Shown here: piece after piece, positions 41,001-49,015 of the stretch
Position numbering within the stretch: position 1 is the first letter of the stretch
Layout: the number at the start of each line of letters is the position of its first letter
Origin: Aurantiochytrium sp. KH105
Lineage: Eukaryota; Sar; Bigyra; Thraustochytrida; Thraustochytriidae
Direction of reading: 5' to 3'
DNA: 64,000 nt
NCBI GenBank assembly: GCA_003116975.1
Contig: BGKB01000223.1
Location: forward strand, 20,933 to 84,932
Notes under the pieces: model-generated
The model's input: only the letters and a program-made list of their open reading frames with translations
Told to the model about the DNA's origin: nothing
The model's database searches: none
Made by a program: the position numbers and the translations under genes

Positions 41001-44000
41001 CGCCAACAGGATGCTGCTCCGCCTCGGATGAGAGAATGTCACCAATCAGGTGAGGCTGTATTTCCACACAGTTGCTCAGAAGTTTGGCACAGTCCCGGCT
41101 CAGGTTTTGAGACGATCCGAAGAACACGAAAGACCGAAGAAGAGACATGATTTGCTCGTTCTTAAGATGCCTCGTTCCAATCGCTTTCTTTGTAAACTTG
41201 AAAACTTCCCCCGCACAAAGGCGAAGACGTGCTATCGCAAGCGCACTGACAGAGCTAGGGTCGTCTTCGTCATTGTCGATATCACCATCATTGGCGCGCC
41301 AGATGACTCTCATCTCTGCAAGCGGATCGTTGCTAGCAAAGGCCGCAGCAATATCTACGTGAGCCCGAAGGTTCCTTGATGCAGCTGTGTAGAGATTTTG
41401 CAGGCAGCGCAAGGAATTCGCAGCTTCGCTAAAGGTGCGAATGTCGCCCTTCGAGGGCGTTCCCACGAGCTCCCAGCGCCTCGCGTTTGTTTCCAGAAAT
41501 GACTTCAACGCTCTTTTGCGTTCCTGGAACAGTCGTCCAACCTTTTCACGTAGCTCCTGTGCACGTTGTAATGTAGCTGTCGTGGGTGCGGATCGCGCCT
41601 CGGAGACGAGCGAGGTACCTTTGAGATGCACGTCCATAACTTGGCAAGGACCACGTACGTGAATGACCAACAGCAAAAACCGGCTTCGTATCGGGGTTTC
41701 GCATCGAAAGTTTAAAACATTTGCCTGGCCTCCGCCCTCCATGTTGTGGTTTTCGCACAATAGACGCCCGAAAGTCGTGAGGCCTGAGGCAGTATCGGCA
41801 TTAGACCTGCTGGCTTCTTGGGCGAGCTCCGCAGACGAAAAGCAATACAGTGATGCGCGGGATTCACATATCGCCGATTTACGGAATCTTCTCGGATCAT
41901 GAGTCTCGAAGAATTTAAAAGAACATGTCAGTGCGATGATCAGTGGGGGTTCCTCCATGGTGCCATTCGTGGCCTCAAATGCAAATTGTAAAGTTTGGCT
42001 TCGAGCCGAACCCTTGGGCTTGAGCGGAAGGTTGCAACGGAGCTTAATCTGAGCGCCCCGATCGGAAGATAGCTCTTTTGAGCACGGATTACGAAAGACA
42101 AGACTCGCCGCGGCAGTTGTCAAAGACTCTTTTTCGCATGGTTCCGCGTTATTATCGCGCCGTGGGACAGGCAGCAAGCCATGACCTTCCAATCCTAAAG
42201 CTCGGCGGAGCGAGTCCCACACTTGATCAGCCTCTGCGTTCGTGATGCTATGCAAGTTCATCGTATCATCATTGCCAAGGGTATTGCCAAGGGTATAACT
42301 GATTTTCACAGCATACTCGGCCGGTTCCGAGAAGATGTGGCGCCAGCTTACGTTCTGACTGCTCAAAGCCCTTCGTCGCGCCGTAAAGGGGTCAACAGCT
42401 GTGTGTCTCGGCCAGAGTAGGGGTAGTGGCGTCCATCCAGGAAAATCATCCGCTAGCTCATACACTCGCCTGGAGAACAACTCGTGAGATCCGCTGTCTT
42501 TGCTGAAAAAGCGGGAGCAAAGCATCTTGTGGTAGGCGTTGAGATCTTCGTTCCGAACTTTGACAAGTTCTTCCCCAAGGTTGCACAAGACACCAACGTA
42601 ACGATGCCAGTCAGACTCAGGCACATACCTCTCCGAACGATGAACGAAGTAATCGAAAAACATGTGAAGCGAATGAGCGGAAACATCATTCACCTGATGG
42701 ATCTTTTCGAGTGTCGCAAGCACGCTCTCTGACCAGAGCTTTGGAGGAGGAAAAGGAACTCCCATTTCCGAAGACTGCCTCTTCCAAAGCTCGCCTGCCA
42801 GAATCGACCCCACGCAGGACGACACAAGGATCTTGCGTGGGAGCAAGATCACTCGTTCCGCATTATCCGCTCGATCTTTGATGAGAAAAAGGTCCTCCTG
42901 TTGAATTAATGGCTGGCAAAATTCGGCCTCGGTGTCGTCCAACGCACGCTGAGGATCGATCCAGTCGATCATATCTACGCCAGGACGCGTGTCGTAATAC
43001 TGCGCTTCGTGCTCTGCGGTACGCGGCCAGCCGTTCGGCGTGACACGGACGAGGGTAGATATGCCACTCACATCGCACAAGTCTCCTTTGCCAGCGGATT
43101 CGATGTAGATGTCGACAGTTCGAACCTCATTATTCCAAAACTTTGCACACCACGAGCCGTTGTAGGGGCTCTCTGTGTCTTCAGCAGTCGCGGGCTCACC
43201 CTCTTCCTTGGCCAACTCAGTACTCTCGCTCACAAGATGTTTCGTAGGGGGACCATGAAGTTGTTCTTTTGACCACAGTTGCGTCTGCGCGCGACGGTGA
43301 AAATGGGGAGCGACGAGGGTATCCTCACCCGGTTTGGCAGCGACACAGACCTCCTTCACGCATGTTTGCACAAGTTGGCCTTGCTCGTTTCGCAACTTGA
43401 GTGTGATACGGAATGTGCAGCTGCACAGGCGATGTGAAGCGTAAAATGTGGCAAGTCGTGCCGGCAGAGATGCGTGGAGCTCCACGTAGAGTTCCCGGAG
43501 ACAAACAACTCCAGTGAATTCAAGCGATAGAGCGCTCGGTGGAGCCTTTGTTTGGTCCATCGTGAAGAATCCAGACACAAAATTGTTGCATGCCACCTCC
43601 GTACTGATCATCGATGGCGGCGCTTCGAGGCGGAAGGAAAAGCCTCTCGATTGACCAAACGAGCGAGGGTCAAAGGGAAGATCGGGCGGAGCAGAGACTT
43701 CGAGCGGCGTTGTGCGTGCAGGTAGTGGCTCCAGGGTATAACGGGTGTCCGAGCGAACGATGAAAGACAAACGATTCTCGCGAGCGAGGGGGACTATCTT
43801 CAAAGAAGCTTCCTCGTTACTCCGTGAAGGTGATGTCCCTGGATGGCCGTGGACGTCATGTTCCTGGTGGCAGAATCGCTCCAGATGCTGCAAAGATTCG
43901 CGAAAGAAAGCCCAGCTTGTGCCGCTGTCATCCAGAATGACGATAAGGGAATCTGAAGTCACAATACGCATGTTGGCCCCTTCAACGTGAGGCCTAGGAA

Positions 44001-46533
44001 CAATTACGCTCTTGCGCGGTGCACAATTTGCTGCGCACAAATCATAGCGGTACAGCGCCATGCCGTTCGCCTTGGGCGCATGAACCAAGACCCAGAGTGC
44101 GTGCAGAGTCACATCGTGCGAAGACACGTCACAATGCACGGCAAGTACATTTTCTGGCGTCGAGAGGATTCGTTTTCTCCACAAAGGTTTCATTGCACGT
44201 ACGGGTTGAGATTGGGCTTTGCCATTCTCTGATGTTCCCTTTGCTTTGGTGAGTACAACTGCATACTCTGTACTACTTTCCCACTGAAAAGTAAATGCGG
44301 AAAGTACGCACGCTCTCTTGGTAAGGCTGACGGCATAGACAATCGTACTCGAGACAATCTCCGCGACCATGCCGCACTCTCCAGCGACGGCACTTTTGAT
44401 CTCAAAAGCATCACTCACGAGTGCGGAGTCCAAGAATCGCTCATGGGCTGACCGCAAACTTTCACAAGTAACGTCCTGGTCCATTTGCTGCCATGGTAAA
44501 GGCAAAAGAGAAGCACGAACGCGTGGTGCCGCATTCATATTATACGAACGTATGCGCCGAAAGAACCGAAACTCCGCTCTTTGAGTGCTTGTTAGTGTGG
44601 TAAAGCCAATGTCGACGACCTCTCCGGGAACATCAAGAAAGCCATCGGCAACGCATGCGAGGCCAATAATGTTCGCCCTGAGCTCGCAGCGACCGCTGGT
44701 GTCCACGTGAAGATAAGCAGACCCAAATGATTGGCTTGATGGAGCAAAGGTGCGCAAAAATGCACAAGGAGCCTTTGGCTGAGGTCGTTGTTGCGACTCC
44801 TCAGACCATTCACAATACATGGAGGCAGCGCACGCAGCATTTCGAGCCAAACAAGATGGAACAACTGATTTAACGCAGCTGAAGAGAGACCTTTTCGGCG
44901 GCGGCTTTGTGCTTTGAGCACATGAATCATGCTGCGGAAGCAAGCTCGACCCAAACATTGCTGAAGAAAAGCATTCATTCATGTTGCGAATGACCTGCGT
45001 TCGTTCATCTTTGCTGGAACGTGAATTCCCTTTTCTTGTTGATCGATAATTCTCGCGAGTGACACACGGCCCTCCAGGCGTCTTCTGCGTTCTAGTCTCG
45101 AGAAAGGTACCGTGTCGTGCAGCATTTCGAGGACGAATGGAGTGTAGCAGTTTTGTTGTACGGCCCGCACTTTCCCATAGACTTACTTCCCGAAAAATTT
45201 CATTTCGAAGCAAGATGTCTTTATCGTTGGGCAGGATGATGCCCATATTGGGCGCCGGCGCAGATGGCGGTTCTGCGTTGTTGCACTTCTCTGCACCTGG
45301 ATGGCAAAGGGCCGCGCGAACGCGAACATATTCCGCAATGATAGCGACAGACACCAATGCCGGCGCGTTCAGAAGATCCGTTGCCGCGAAGCAGGCAGCT
45401 AGCTCGACCTTGCCTCCGTGAGTAATGAGCCCATTGAATGGCAACGGGGCCTGCTTCCAGCCTGCAGGCGAAGGTAATGAATTGCTCTGAACTATCTGAC
45501 GTAGCTGTTCAAGTTCCGTCCGCATCTCGTCTAAATGCGGGGTTGGAATATCAACATCAAGGAAGATTTTAGCAAAGACTTCCTCTTCGCTCCTGGAATT
45601 TTTGGTAAATGCGTCTTTCGGAGACTTTTTCTTGTTTTCCGCCTTGCCCGTGTCGACATTTAGCTTTCCCTTTTCCCGTTGGTGCTCCTGCAAGCGTTCC
45701 GGGCCATCCTCGCCTTCCTGCACCTGTCTGGGTGTCAGCTTGACGCCAAGGTCACCAAGTAAGGTCTCATCCTCGAGCTGCAACTCACAGGTTCGCGTCG
45801 AGTCGATGGACCAGGCTCGTACAGCTTCAAGCGGTAGACCATGAGCCTTGGAAAAGGTAGCCCTTAATGTAGCGATTGTCTCTGTCAGACCTAAAGGCAC
45901 ACTGAAGACGCCAATGGGCGTTTGGACGTGGACCGCCTCTTGGGTGTCCTTGTCATTCCTTTCCTCTGTATCAGTCTTGCTCGCACAGGCCTCACTGTCA
46001 GTTTGAGGGGTAGGCGACTCCACTGGCCTCGTTTTTTGCACCAGGATCCATTTCGTCAAGCGCATTTCGGGGCTCAAGGGATCGCCGAGAGCTGCAAGGA
46101 GACGCTCAATGTGCGTCGCGGAGAGTGGAATATGCGCTGGATACGCGAGCCCGCAAAAGGGAAAAGCTCCGGTGTCTTCGTCCATGTGAAGAATGAACTG
46201 GACGCCATCAGTCGAGACCACCAGGACGGATTCATCTAGAGCAGCAACGCGTGAAGAGGTCCCAGGGAGCGCATGTGTCCAAAGAACGCGGAGCTGTTCA
46301 CTGATGAGGAGGTGCTCGCAGAAAACGATCCACTCGCAGTGCGAAGACGTCTCGGTCACAATAAGTACGAACCGGTTCCCATGGTCGCCTCCGAGCTGAC
46401 AGGCATCAACGACTTGACTCAGCAAGTGGTCATGAAGCATCCCTGACTCGTCGTGAATGACGCTCGCGGAGCCGACGTGCCTCGCGCGCTGCGCTGCGTC
46501 CGCACCGCGTTGCGAAGCGAGCGGCGGATCCAT
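32008..46533 (-). CDS. Giant BIRC6-like ubiquitin E2/E3 with UBR box
   Basis: Single exon. The ATG at 46533 is the first in the frame and gives 4841 residues (human BIRC6 is about 4857). The C-terminus is a UBC domain of the BIRC6/UBE2O type: KVCLSLLGTW holds the catalytic Cys (codon 32460-32458, residue 4692), preceded by RFNPNLYANG and followed by EFPYFNEPGAE. An upstream zinc domain at residues 3727-3791 fits a UBR4-type UBR box. A ubiquitin-like segment lies near 200-263 (LQLEDETLLGDLGV). A beta-sandwich similar to discoidin/APC10 is near 2664-2790, and a SPRY-like stretch near 3358-3490. The N-terminus has repeated beta-strands consistent with a propeller. No BIR motif was found. By family, it would take ubiquitin from E1 and modify substrates directly; substrate selection through N-degrons is inferred from the UBR box. 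Confidence 0.88.
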   Translation of the reverse strand: MDPPLASQRGADAAQRARHVGSASVIHDESGMLHDHLLSQVVDACQLGGDHGNRFVLIVTETSSHCEWIVFCEHLLISEQLRVLWTHALPGTSSRVAALDESVLVVSTDGVQFILHMDEDTGAFPFCGLAYPAHIPLSATHIERLLAALGDPLSPEMRLTKWILVQKTRPVESPTPQTDSEACASKTDTEERNDKDTQEAVHVQTPIGVFSVPLGLTETIATLRATFSKAHGLPLEAVRAWSIDSTRTCELQLEDETLLGDLGVKLTPRQVQEGEDGPERLQEHQREKGKLNVDTGKAENKKKSPKDAFTKNSRSEEEVFAKIFLDVDIPTPHLDEMRTELEQLRQIVQSNSLPSPAGWKQAPLPFNGLITHGGKVELAACFAATDLLNAPALVSVAIIAEYVRVRAALCHPGAEKCNNAEPPSAPAPNMGIILPNDKDILLRNEIFREVSLWESAGRTTKLLHSIRPRNAARHGTFLETRTQKTPGGPCVTRENYRSTRKGNSRSSKDERTQVIRNMNECFSSAMFGSSLLPQHDSCAQSTKPPPKRSLFSCVKSVVPSCLARNAACAASMYCEWSEESQQRPQPKAPCAFLRTFAPSSQSFGSAYLHVDTSGRCELRANIIGLACVADGFLDVPGEVVDIGFTTLTSTQRAEFRFFRRIRSYNMNAAPRVRASLLPLPWQQMDQDVTCESLRSAHERFLDSALVSDAFEIKSAVAGECGMVAEIVSSTIVYAVSLTKRACVLSAFTFQWESSTEYAVVLTKAKGTSENGKAQSQPVRAMKPLWRKRILSTPENVLAVHCDVSSHDVTLHALWVLVHAPKANGMALYRYDLCAANCAPRKSVIVPRPHVEGANMRIVTSDSLIVILDDSGTSWAFFRESLQHLERFCHQEHDVHGHPGTSPSRSNEEASLKIVPLARENRLSFIVRSDTRYTLEPLPARTTPLEVSAPPDLPFDPRSFGQSRGFSFRLEAPPSMISTEVACNNFVSGFFTMDQTKAPPSALSLEFTGVVCLRELYVELHASLPARLATFYASHRLCSCTFRITLKLRNEQGQLVQTCVKEVCVAAKPGEDTLVAPHFHRRAQTQLWSKEQLHGPPTKHLVSESTELAKEEGEPATAEDTESPYNGSWCAKFWNNEVRTVDIYIESAGKGDLCDVSGISTLVRVTPNGWPRTAEHEAQYYDTRPGVDMIDWIDPQRALDDTEAEFCQPLIQQEDLFLIKDRADNAERVILLPRKILVSSCVGSILAGELWKRQSSEMGVPFPPPKLWSESVLATLEKIHQVNDVSAHSLHMFFDYFVHRSERYVPESDWHRYVGVLCNLGEELVKVRNEDLNAYHKMLCSRFFSKDSGSHELFSRRVYELADDFPGWTPLPLLWPRHTAVDPFTARRRALSSQNVSWRHIFSEPAEYAVKISYTLGNTLGNDDTMNLHSITNAEADQVWDSLRRALGLEGHGLLPVPRRDNNAEPCEKESLTTAAASLVFRNPCSKELSSDRGAQIKLRCNLPLKPKGSARSQTLQFAFEATNGTMEEPPLIIALTCSFKFFETHDPRRFRKSAICESRASLYCFSSAELAQEASRSNADTASGLTTFGRLLCENHNMEGGGQANVLNFRCETPIRSRFLLLVIHVRGPCQVMDVHLKGTSLVSEARSAPTTATLQRAQELREKVGRLFQERKRALKSFLETNARRWELVGTPSKGDIRTFSEAANSLRCLQNLYTAASRNLRAHVDIAAAFASNDPLAEMRVIWRANDGDIDNDEDDPSSVSALAIARLRLCAGEVFKFTKKAIGTRHLKNEQIMSLLRSFVFFGSSQNLSRDCAKLLSNCVEIQPHLIGDILSSEAEQHPVGDGDWMKFGSASALFNVIPGDAWTETKFAALISVLLAVELFLKRALPLHAVTSVLRDILESNIGLFLRSGITRLKSPTKSERVHFSNFRRITQITLRLFARIHSSQGPSWDSSLWSCREEISRLLNTIILFGKDEFPFRATFEQNDFFILSDMLFGTALSGLPYCSLIVDEDIGESLLNVVVGKDGYMPETLTKMAYQAPVSRRVMQAITFLRHARFPIPAETLRSIVRYASTSVDDAVCWTLAVSILRQLETSAVAEIFSLDLRMAIRQHLLVTDTVEDTLQLAFKLREYWLELSGKVGTSRNPPFAADGNGPCKHESSADVIQAEKHGETVTVETERGETAENARDAAQDQDMLSMSAHCDDILLDVLQAGERAPPELLFFFVTQLQIHFQRISFAKMEASSPLRLGLVSFFNHSLWRILSTRKDARREAERKAEAATLAAKKARGCNDLRRARARILVDTKAMKDSIAGSSKAPEAANLPDVLATPQSQNSGGIEAFGEGTAVSPSFFTPPGGSNIIPGLAASSGKKSKDTEVSSEFGHESTFSLFEDESSSDCRRTEIRLAEHNVPAVVEEDLVSILFTISQMRDVRDLIRIDNVVRILCECLSLDTPAKKDQVWLYFNELAASLNIDECMLGDETRKHEAVLVANAKHAASASLRAFLMRLGECHPATVAQTCVEVLSTQGVYQKEYVADALLYIVKSFPEARAHLTSSRAVNTLSHLVASGHMSVKRSVSPAATDAASCAQIETERTSTPRKEVEEFVAETLKTRLGLRVTGLEAQDIWKCYSAPDSIAPAWLKGTLVAPHPRPRTLSRSEYRNFVTSMNRHLQTDPKGKKLERGVEVHFPKGLTGFRNFQFVVDLGTTCHLSEIQLDFIDTSTISPPSEVRVYVGATETPSQEVAAQRATPICAARLFRFRFSKQSPAVGRYVRLVWPEPNDVNTPSCPNEVRNYLIKMLRFVGKRHSEVLAEGSSQTNKWVRLSSSERRLVAEALIEVNASSSCFLSPLQGAQIRQDLLRWTCIHSLPSSFAKLAGLVKFSAAEVRGNVEHVRELISQIVLQLGLLDGRISSDVELPVRVRDALPQRLNALPNASEGARRMSACAWGLRALLRSATMGQVFDVVELALDGICLFGEETGTRNALAGVEILEVAAESLFLCTKRESRPSSACEENRAVRLAYCLAENLQRIWLHPDFVASQDSMSNNPLPGWCFDESRVYGCLILASFARRIGIAIVQTLTQLAGAFPQIVGAVGEKILALSRADAGDFFSKGTLWPSVHAQHLANEAQNAIVAPSTRPSMELCILLHCAAGRATEPQCLEFAHDAFDAVTAGASDRRRGLRILSLLSENGPLAVRTWIGERVVDLAEIASLGKLDEDVTELTARTLGSVLRRDPESNPFLSTFSSWIKQKLENCETTHWQEDDSLAEKDDGTRARVVSLLMKTVQWMKHAPICAWPGHAVGSTELIQVARLKDSQWATAKDLAEPPSRILQTFCWTRRESASPISEEGPCGELVPRNLHGKWNTSSEVEPMQGNNVYEFDVAPESDEDDKREVCVGIADIEEPIAWTCTSILWWGVRGTYLWHGGDIPNKIFSFKKRVSFRLDLAKGCLLIAADGDWGNAHVFENIPCDRKYIATVSLEPLRSKKGLRGELQGFHPGQRMIKYQAVERLPLRILMLWEWHVSRLEALELASKTHDNGDVGGDDDEGEEEGLPAAQQTSRDDTENGWMYDRQNDKERTALANYRVSAVRKKMQELKDEARSLVSEPPRTFVESLQLDHTMRSGRQTLNFPVSPHDNIWRSHSPWSGDANDYAWALRPFPVISLRNNAGPTLVRASLALALGDCASLTAPMTQISRWQIMLARLKKFSATSETEKPDFSRRELRFQPCSIAHTGKRYITQTRYACLTCKLSDGLGCCVACAAVCHEGHTLEEITSRFGFYCDCNIETSVCKCLHDSSYALTATAGANCGSMQDISVSWQPAANDVVEEDVAVLCSTLSSVAGAFKYVLSRDSTLLGHLVRALEHKLLSDFSTSLWEHALRRLKPQDTPDSFYENDAVSTINGLFISDSSSDADGTFSKPRKRLRVCMEGSPTPLETGDPFYERGQSFRNGDDWMRWLMFFRVASKAIFPELMGHETVFEIFSSLLWSRFTKSDPGFGAVALCRQDPCNFFVEILPQFTKFDIADLIEHGMVGLVLLRLGDLSGELAGFPSAFEARQAQYDRRYLAIRGIFATTVAESGQNSEATLGNAGSEGAAATLAKPADFFFGDLVESKSLNPQSDSWRLAIVCRPCQNGSLILNYGHGIFDYEAPLDMVRGLLPACEGSDERDRSATSRTENVVDTTEVKRSRRSRSSRSSSTAGEKVSLWKPGYGSGFNRDTDLGSRAHEEALQKRRAAQAQVLFVLQEMMESAHGHGGVLFAAEVRNSFFPLVAHENLFGNTLKSLMDNAELVLILLRICKNILTRAEFESLRHFEVKGRWSVAKLVQSLADDLLEELEDVVCTECDEDGGLLSLAAESTGSEVPDIALLESLVKVLKESRMALTACAAAETCSAETCSSNKDAGNYRPDEISKPSTSTLASEYEKTLGALIFGSAHYSRDSTSEGNNEVQSQGTKTESYSESLANAAPSAEDAPAKASGATASAKPKTSEEENSPLSDATGQAVTQGEESVATPSEEGCTGANLLSTSHPHESKAGSFALMSKAQASGKEGSDALKESQIVGSESTSKSKTMKASVSTVRSLWAAHYFADKKDSESGGRTARTRAMRLNREVRSLRKSLPVHWGSSIAVRVDERQPFFMQAIILAPGGTPYDSGCFLFDIHVPPEYPSKPPKVQSMTTGNGSVRFNPNLYANGKVCLSLLGTWRGGATRNEMWTKKSTLIQVLVSIQSAILGAEFPYFNEPGAEVEWGTARGRRARRLHANGGYEKLRESTIQHAIIAQILDPPRFFENLVREHFRLKCDHIQTTVQGWVAEAEEFGPSAHLTNLRALQKELKFVLDSLASSKKA
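32100..32700 (-). other. UBC catalytic domain and C-terminal helices of the giant E2/E3
   Basis: The fold runs from SLRKSLPVHWGSSIAVRVDE through the Cys at 32460-32458 to QVLVSIQSAILGAEFPYF. As in BIRC6, the HPN-like motif is FNPNLY. A helical extension of about 100 residues (HAIIAQILDPPRFF onward) matches the part that follows UBC in BIRC6. Confidence 0.85.
35161..35355 (-). other. UBR box inside the BIRC6-like protein
   Basis: Residues 3727-3791: C-S-I-A-H-T-G, then YACLTC, GCCVACAAVCHEGH and FYCDC...VCKC. The order C, CxxC, CxxC, CHxxH, CxC matches UBR4-type zinc-binding UBR boxes, including the Gly after the first Cys and the CDC signature. Known UBR boxes bind destabilising N-terminal residues. 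Confidence 0.8.
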
Positions 46534-46873
46534 CGTTGTTAGTAATCCTCTTCTGCACGGAAAAGGAACCACGCGACGAACGACGACGGCGGGTGCGCCG
46601 CACGAGACGCCTCCTCGTGCGGCGCCGTGTCGGCACGCGGGCGGGCCTGGCCTGGCCGCGCCGGTAAGCGCTGCTCCAACGCTCCTTCGCTTCGCGAGGG
46701 CTGGGCCGCGCTGGCCGCCTGTCCGCGGCGACAAAAGATCGATTCGCGTTCTGCGCGCTCGATCCTTCAAGTTGGAATTGCACGCGCTGCAGGAGAACGG
46801 TCTCCGTATAACCAACCACCTAACAGAAGTATCCGAACTACTCCTCTACTGGCAAGAATGGTATAAGCGAGAG

Positions 46874-46905
<32 letters not shown>

Positions 46906-47419
46906 CGACGACTCGGGCCGGGCCAGTTCGAGCCGGACCTATTGCGACCACCCGCTGCCGGCGAAAGACTGTCAGATTGACAAGAAAAGAGCTAAATTGG
47001 CCCCGGGTCGAAAACCCGGTTCCGCAAGCAGCGCAGAGCAGCACGCGAGTGAGTAGAAAAGCAAAGCACAGGGGCCTGCACAAGCATGACGAGTAGAGCG
47101 CGATTTTGTGTCGTGCGCATTGAGTCGGGTTTGAGCTTGAGAGAACAAACGCATCTCCGATTGCACATTCTTTCACAATTGTCAAAGATTGTGCACGAGT
47201 TCGACAAATGACCTCGTCGACGAAATGATAAAGTCCGTATGCTTACCAATGCGACACCAGCGGAACGAAAAAGGTCTAAGGCCTAGGCCCCACATAATAA
47301 CAAATGATGAAATGCTTTTTGCTTGATGTGCCGCGACATGCTGCTAATGTGCTAATGAATGGAAAGGACGCCAGAAGTCGACGTTGGAGTGATGACTTCG
47401 AATGTGATCCATCAAAGCT
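46534..47419. promoter_or_regulatory. Gap upstream of the giant E2/E3 gene
   Basis: About 890 bp. The frame of the giant gene stays open for 94 codons upstream of the ATG but without another ATG. A (GAAAAC)5 run lies at 46874-46903. No other gene is convincing. Confidence 0.45.
46874..46903. repeat. (GAAAAC)5 hexanucleotide repeat
   Basis: Five perfect units ending in GACGACGAC, in the upstream region of the giant E2/E3 gene. Confidence 0.9.
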
Positions 47420-47731
47420 CTATTTATCGTTGTCCTCGTCGACATCGTCATCCTCATCGTCATCGTCGCCACCATCACCGGCAGCTTTGGCGATCGCTTT
47501 GACGGAGAGTCCGCCGTTCTTATTACGCTTGTCGCTTCCGGCGGACTTTGTCACGGCAGCAATCTGCGCCCCAAGTTGCGCCGTGCTGAAGCCAGGCGCT
47601 TGTCCACCAGTCCCGGCAAGCTTCTTCATGCGCGCGCTGACATCCTTTTTGGCCTGCTCGCGCGCCTCCTCGTCCTCCTTTTTCCGCTTTTCGATCTCGT
47701 CCTGGACGGCCTTGGTCGGGGTGTACGACAT
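47420..47731 (-). CDS. Small charged protein with acidic tail
   Basis: 103 residues from an ATG at 47731 (MSYTPTKAVQDEIEKRKKED). The first 40 residues are highly charged and helix-forming (EIEKRKKEDEEAREQAKKD). A middle part is rich in Ala/Gly with a lysine pair (GSDKRNKNGG). The C-terminus is almost purely Asp/Glu/Gly (DGGDDDDEDDDVDEDNDK). Such helix-plus-acidic-tail proteins often act in chromatin or RNA handling, but this is a general impression. Function unknown. Confidence 0.6.
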   Translation of the reverse strand: MSYTPTKAVQDEIEKRKKEDEEAREQAKKDVSARMKKLAGTGGQAPGFSTAQLGAQIAAVTKSAGSDKRNKNGGLSVKAIAKAAGDGGDDDDEDDDVDEDNDK

Positions 47732-48361
47732 CTTTCTTCTCCTTCCCTCAGGTCTCGTCTCTTCTCTTCTCCTGGAAACGAGCGCTGCGCGCTGGCTGAG
47801 ACGTCCGCAAGAGGCGTTTGTGCGCAGTCAGCGCTCGCCGAAGTGCCGTGGGCGCGCGAGGTACCTCCGGATTAATTCGTGCTCTGTGCCATGCTTGCTT
47901 GCTCGCGTGCTGGCTCGCTGGGCACGTGCCGTACTACGCCCTATCAAAAAGAGCCCTGTAGTGGTGGTGGCTGGTAAGAAAGGTGCAAAAAGCCGCTGGC
48001 ATTGACGAGCCAGTCGTGGTTTTTTCTCCTTGGTTTACTTGGAAGAGTTTTGTGGACGATGAGAGAGGAGGGGCGAGAGAATGCTGCGAGTATGCACATG
48101 GATCATGCTGTCAGTCAAGAAAGACTACCTACCTGCTACATTCCCCCAAACGTTTGGGTCACAGGACAAGTATCTCAAGCTTGTGAGAACTGCCAAAGTC
48201 GCCGTCTAAGCTCTTTGCTAGAATAATTGACGAAGCAACAGCAGCGATCTGAGAGAGGAATGTACTCTGGTGGTGACGATAATAAAAGGTAGGAAAACCC
48301 GGTGACTCAACTCACGCGATTGAAACCGACTGACGATCGCGAGTATTCTGAAACAATTATT
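47732..48361. other. Intergenic gap, no gene seen
   Basis: About 630 bp between two minus-strand genes: promoter and 5' UTR of the small charged protein near 47740-47960, and the 3' UTR of the frataxin-like gene near 48300. No structural RNA was convincing, although CTGA-like boxes occur near 48330. Confidence 0.5.
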
Positions 48362-49015
48362 CTATAGCATAAAGTTGGGAACGCCGTAGCAGTGACGCAT
48401 GACGTCGCGTGTCAAGAGACCATCAAACCCGTGGCCGTCCGTGCGATCCCGCCAACGGCCGCTTTCTGCGTCGAGAAAGTAGGTGCGACCGCCGCTTTCC
48501 GGAGACACAAAGATGAGCTCATTTTTGTCAAAATCGATCTGGACAAGGAAACGGTTGTCCGTGTTGGCAAGGTGCACTTCAATTTCCCAATCTGAAGGTG
48601 AGTTGAGCTGAAGCGAGGGATTGTCGGCCTGCAGTTCTGAAAAACCGCGGCGGACCTTTTCCAGCGCGTCCTTTGCCCCGACGCGAAAGTCTTCGCCCAA
48701 CACCGCAGACCGATCAGCAACCTTTTTCTCAGTCATGGACGCACTTGCGAGCGACTTGCCGCCCCATCCATATCCGGGCTGCATCTTGGAGGTCGCAGCT
48801 TTGAGAAAATCCGGGCGCGGCGGGCCTGACGGCCCCTTTTTCGCTGGATTTTGGGGTTGACCTTTGGCTTTTTCAAAGGCTGCGCGGCGCTTCGATCCTG
48901 ACGTGTCTGCTAGCGTCTTCCTCGTCACGCCATTCTTTCCGCGCAGCAGCATCTCGGCAACAGCTGGGCTCCTGCGCGGGCTTCGCGTCGCGCCCATCTT
49001 CAATGTCGTCAACAT
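48362..49015 (-). CDS. Divergent frataxin-like protein, possibly mitochondrial
   Basis: 217 residues from an ATG at 49015. The first about 60 residues are rich in Arg, Ser, Thr and Ala with few acids, consistent with a mitochondrial presequence. The C-terminal about 100 residues follow the frataxin order: a helix (DALEKVRRGFSELQ), strands DWEIEVHLAN and RFLVQIDFDKNELIFVSPES, GGRTYFLDAESGRWRDRTDG, and a final helix GFDGLLTRDV. This matches the W-x-S-S-P-x-S-G-P-x-R-x-D pattern only partly: the usual Trp before the SP is Phe here, and the first helix is less acidic than in iron-binding frataxins. It is probably a frataxin paralogue or a distant relative. True frataxins promote iron-sulfur cluster assembly. 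Confidence 0.5.
   Translation of the reverse strand: MLTTLKMGATRSPRRSPAVAEMLLRGKNGVTRKTLADTSGSKRRAAFEKAKGQPQNPAKKGPSGPPRPDFLKAATSKMQPGYGWGGKSLASASMTEKKVADRSAVLGEDFRVGAKDALEKVRRGFSELQADNPSLQLNSPSDWEIEVHLANTDNRFLVQIDFDKNELIFVSPESGGRTYFLDAESGRWRDRTDGHGFDGLLTRDVMRHCYGVPNFML

Noticed and set aside
48300-48362. CTGA and TGACG boxes resembling C/D snoRNA
   Set aside because: Boxes are not at the right spacing and lack terminal stem pairing; chance is likely.
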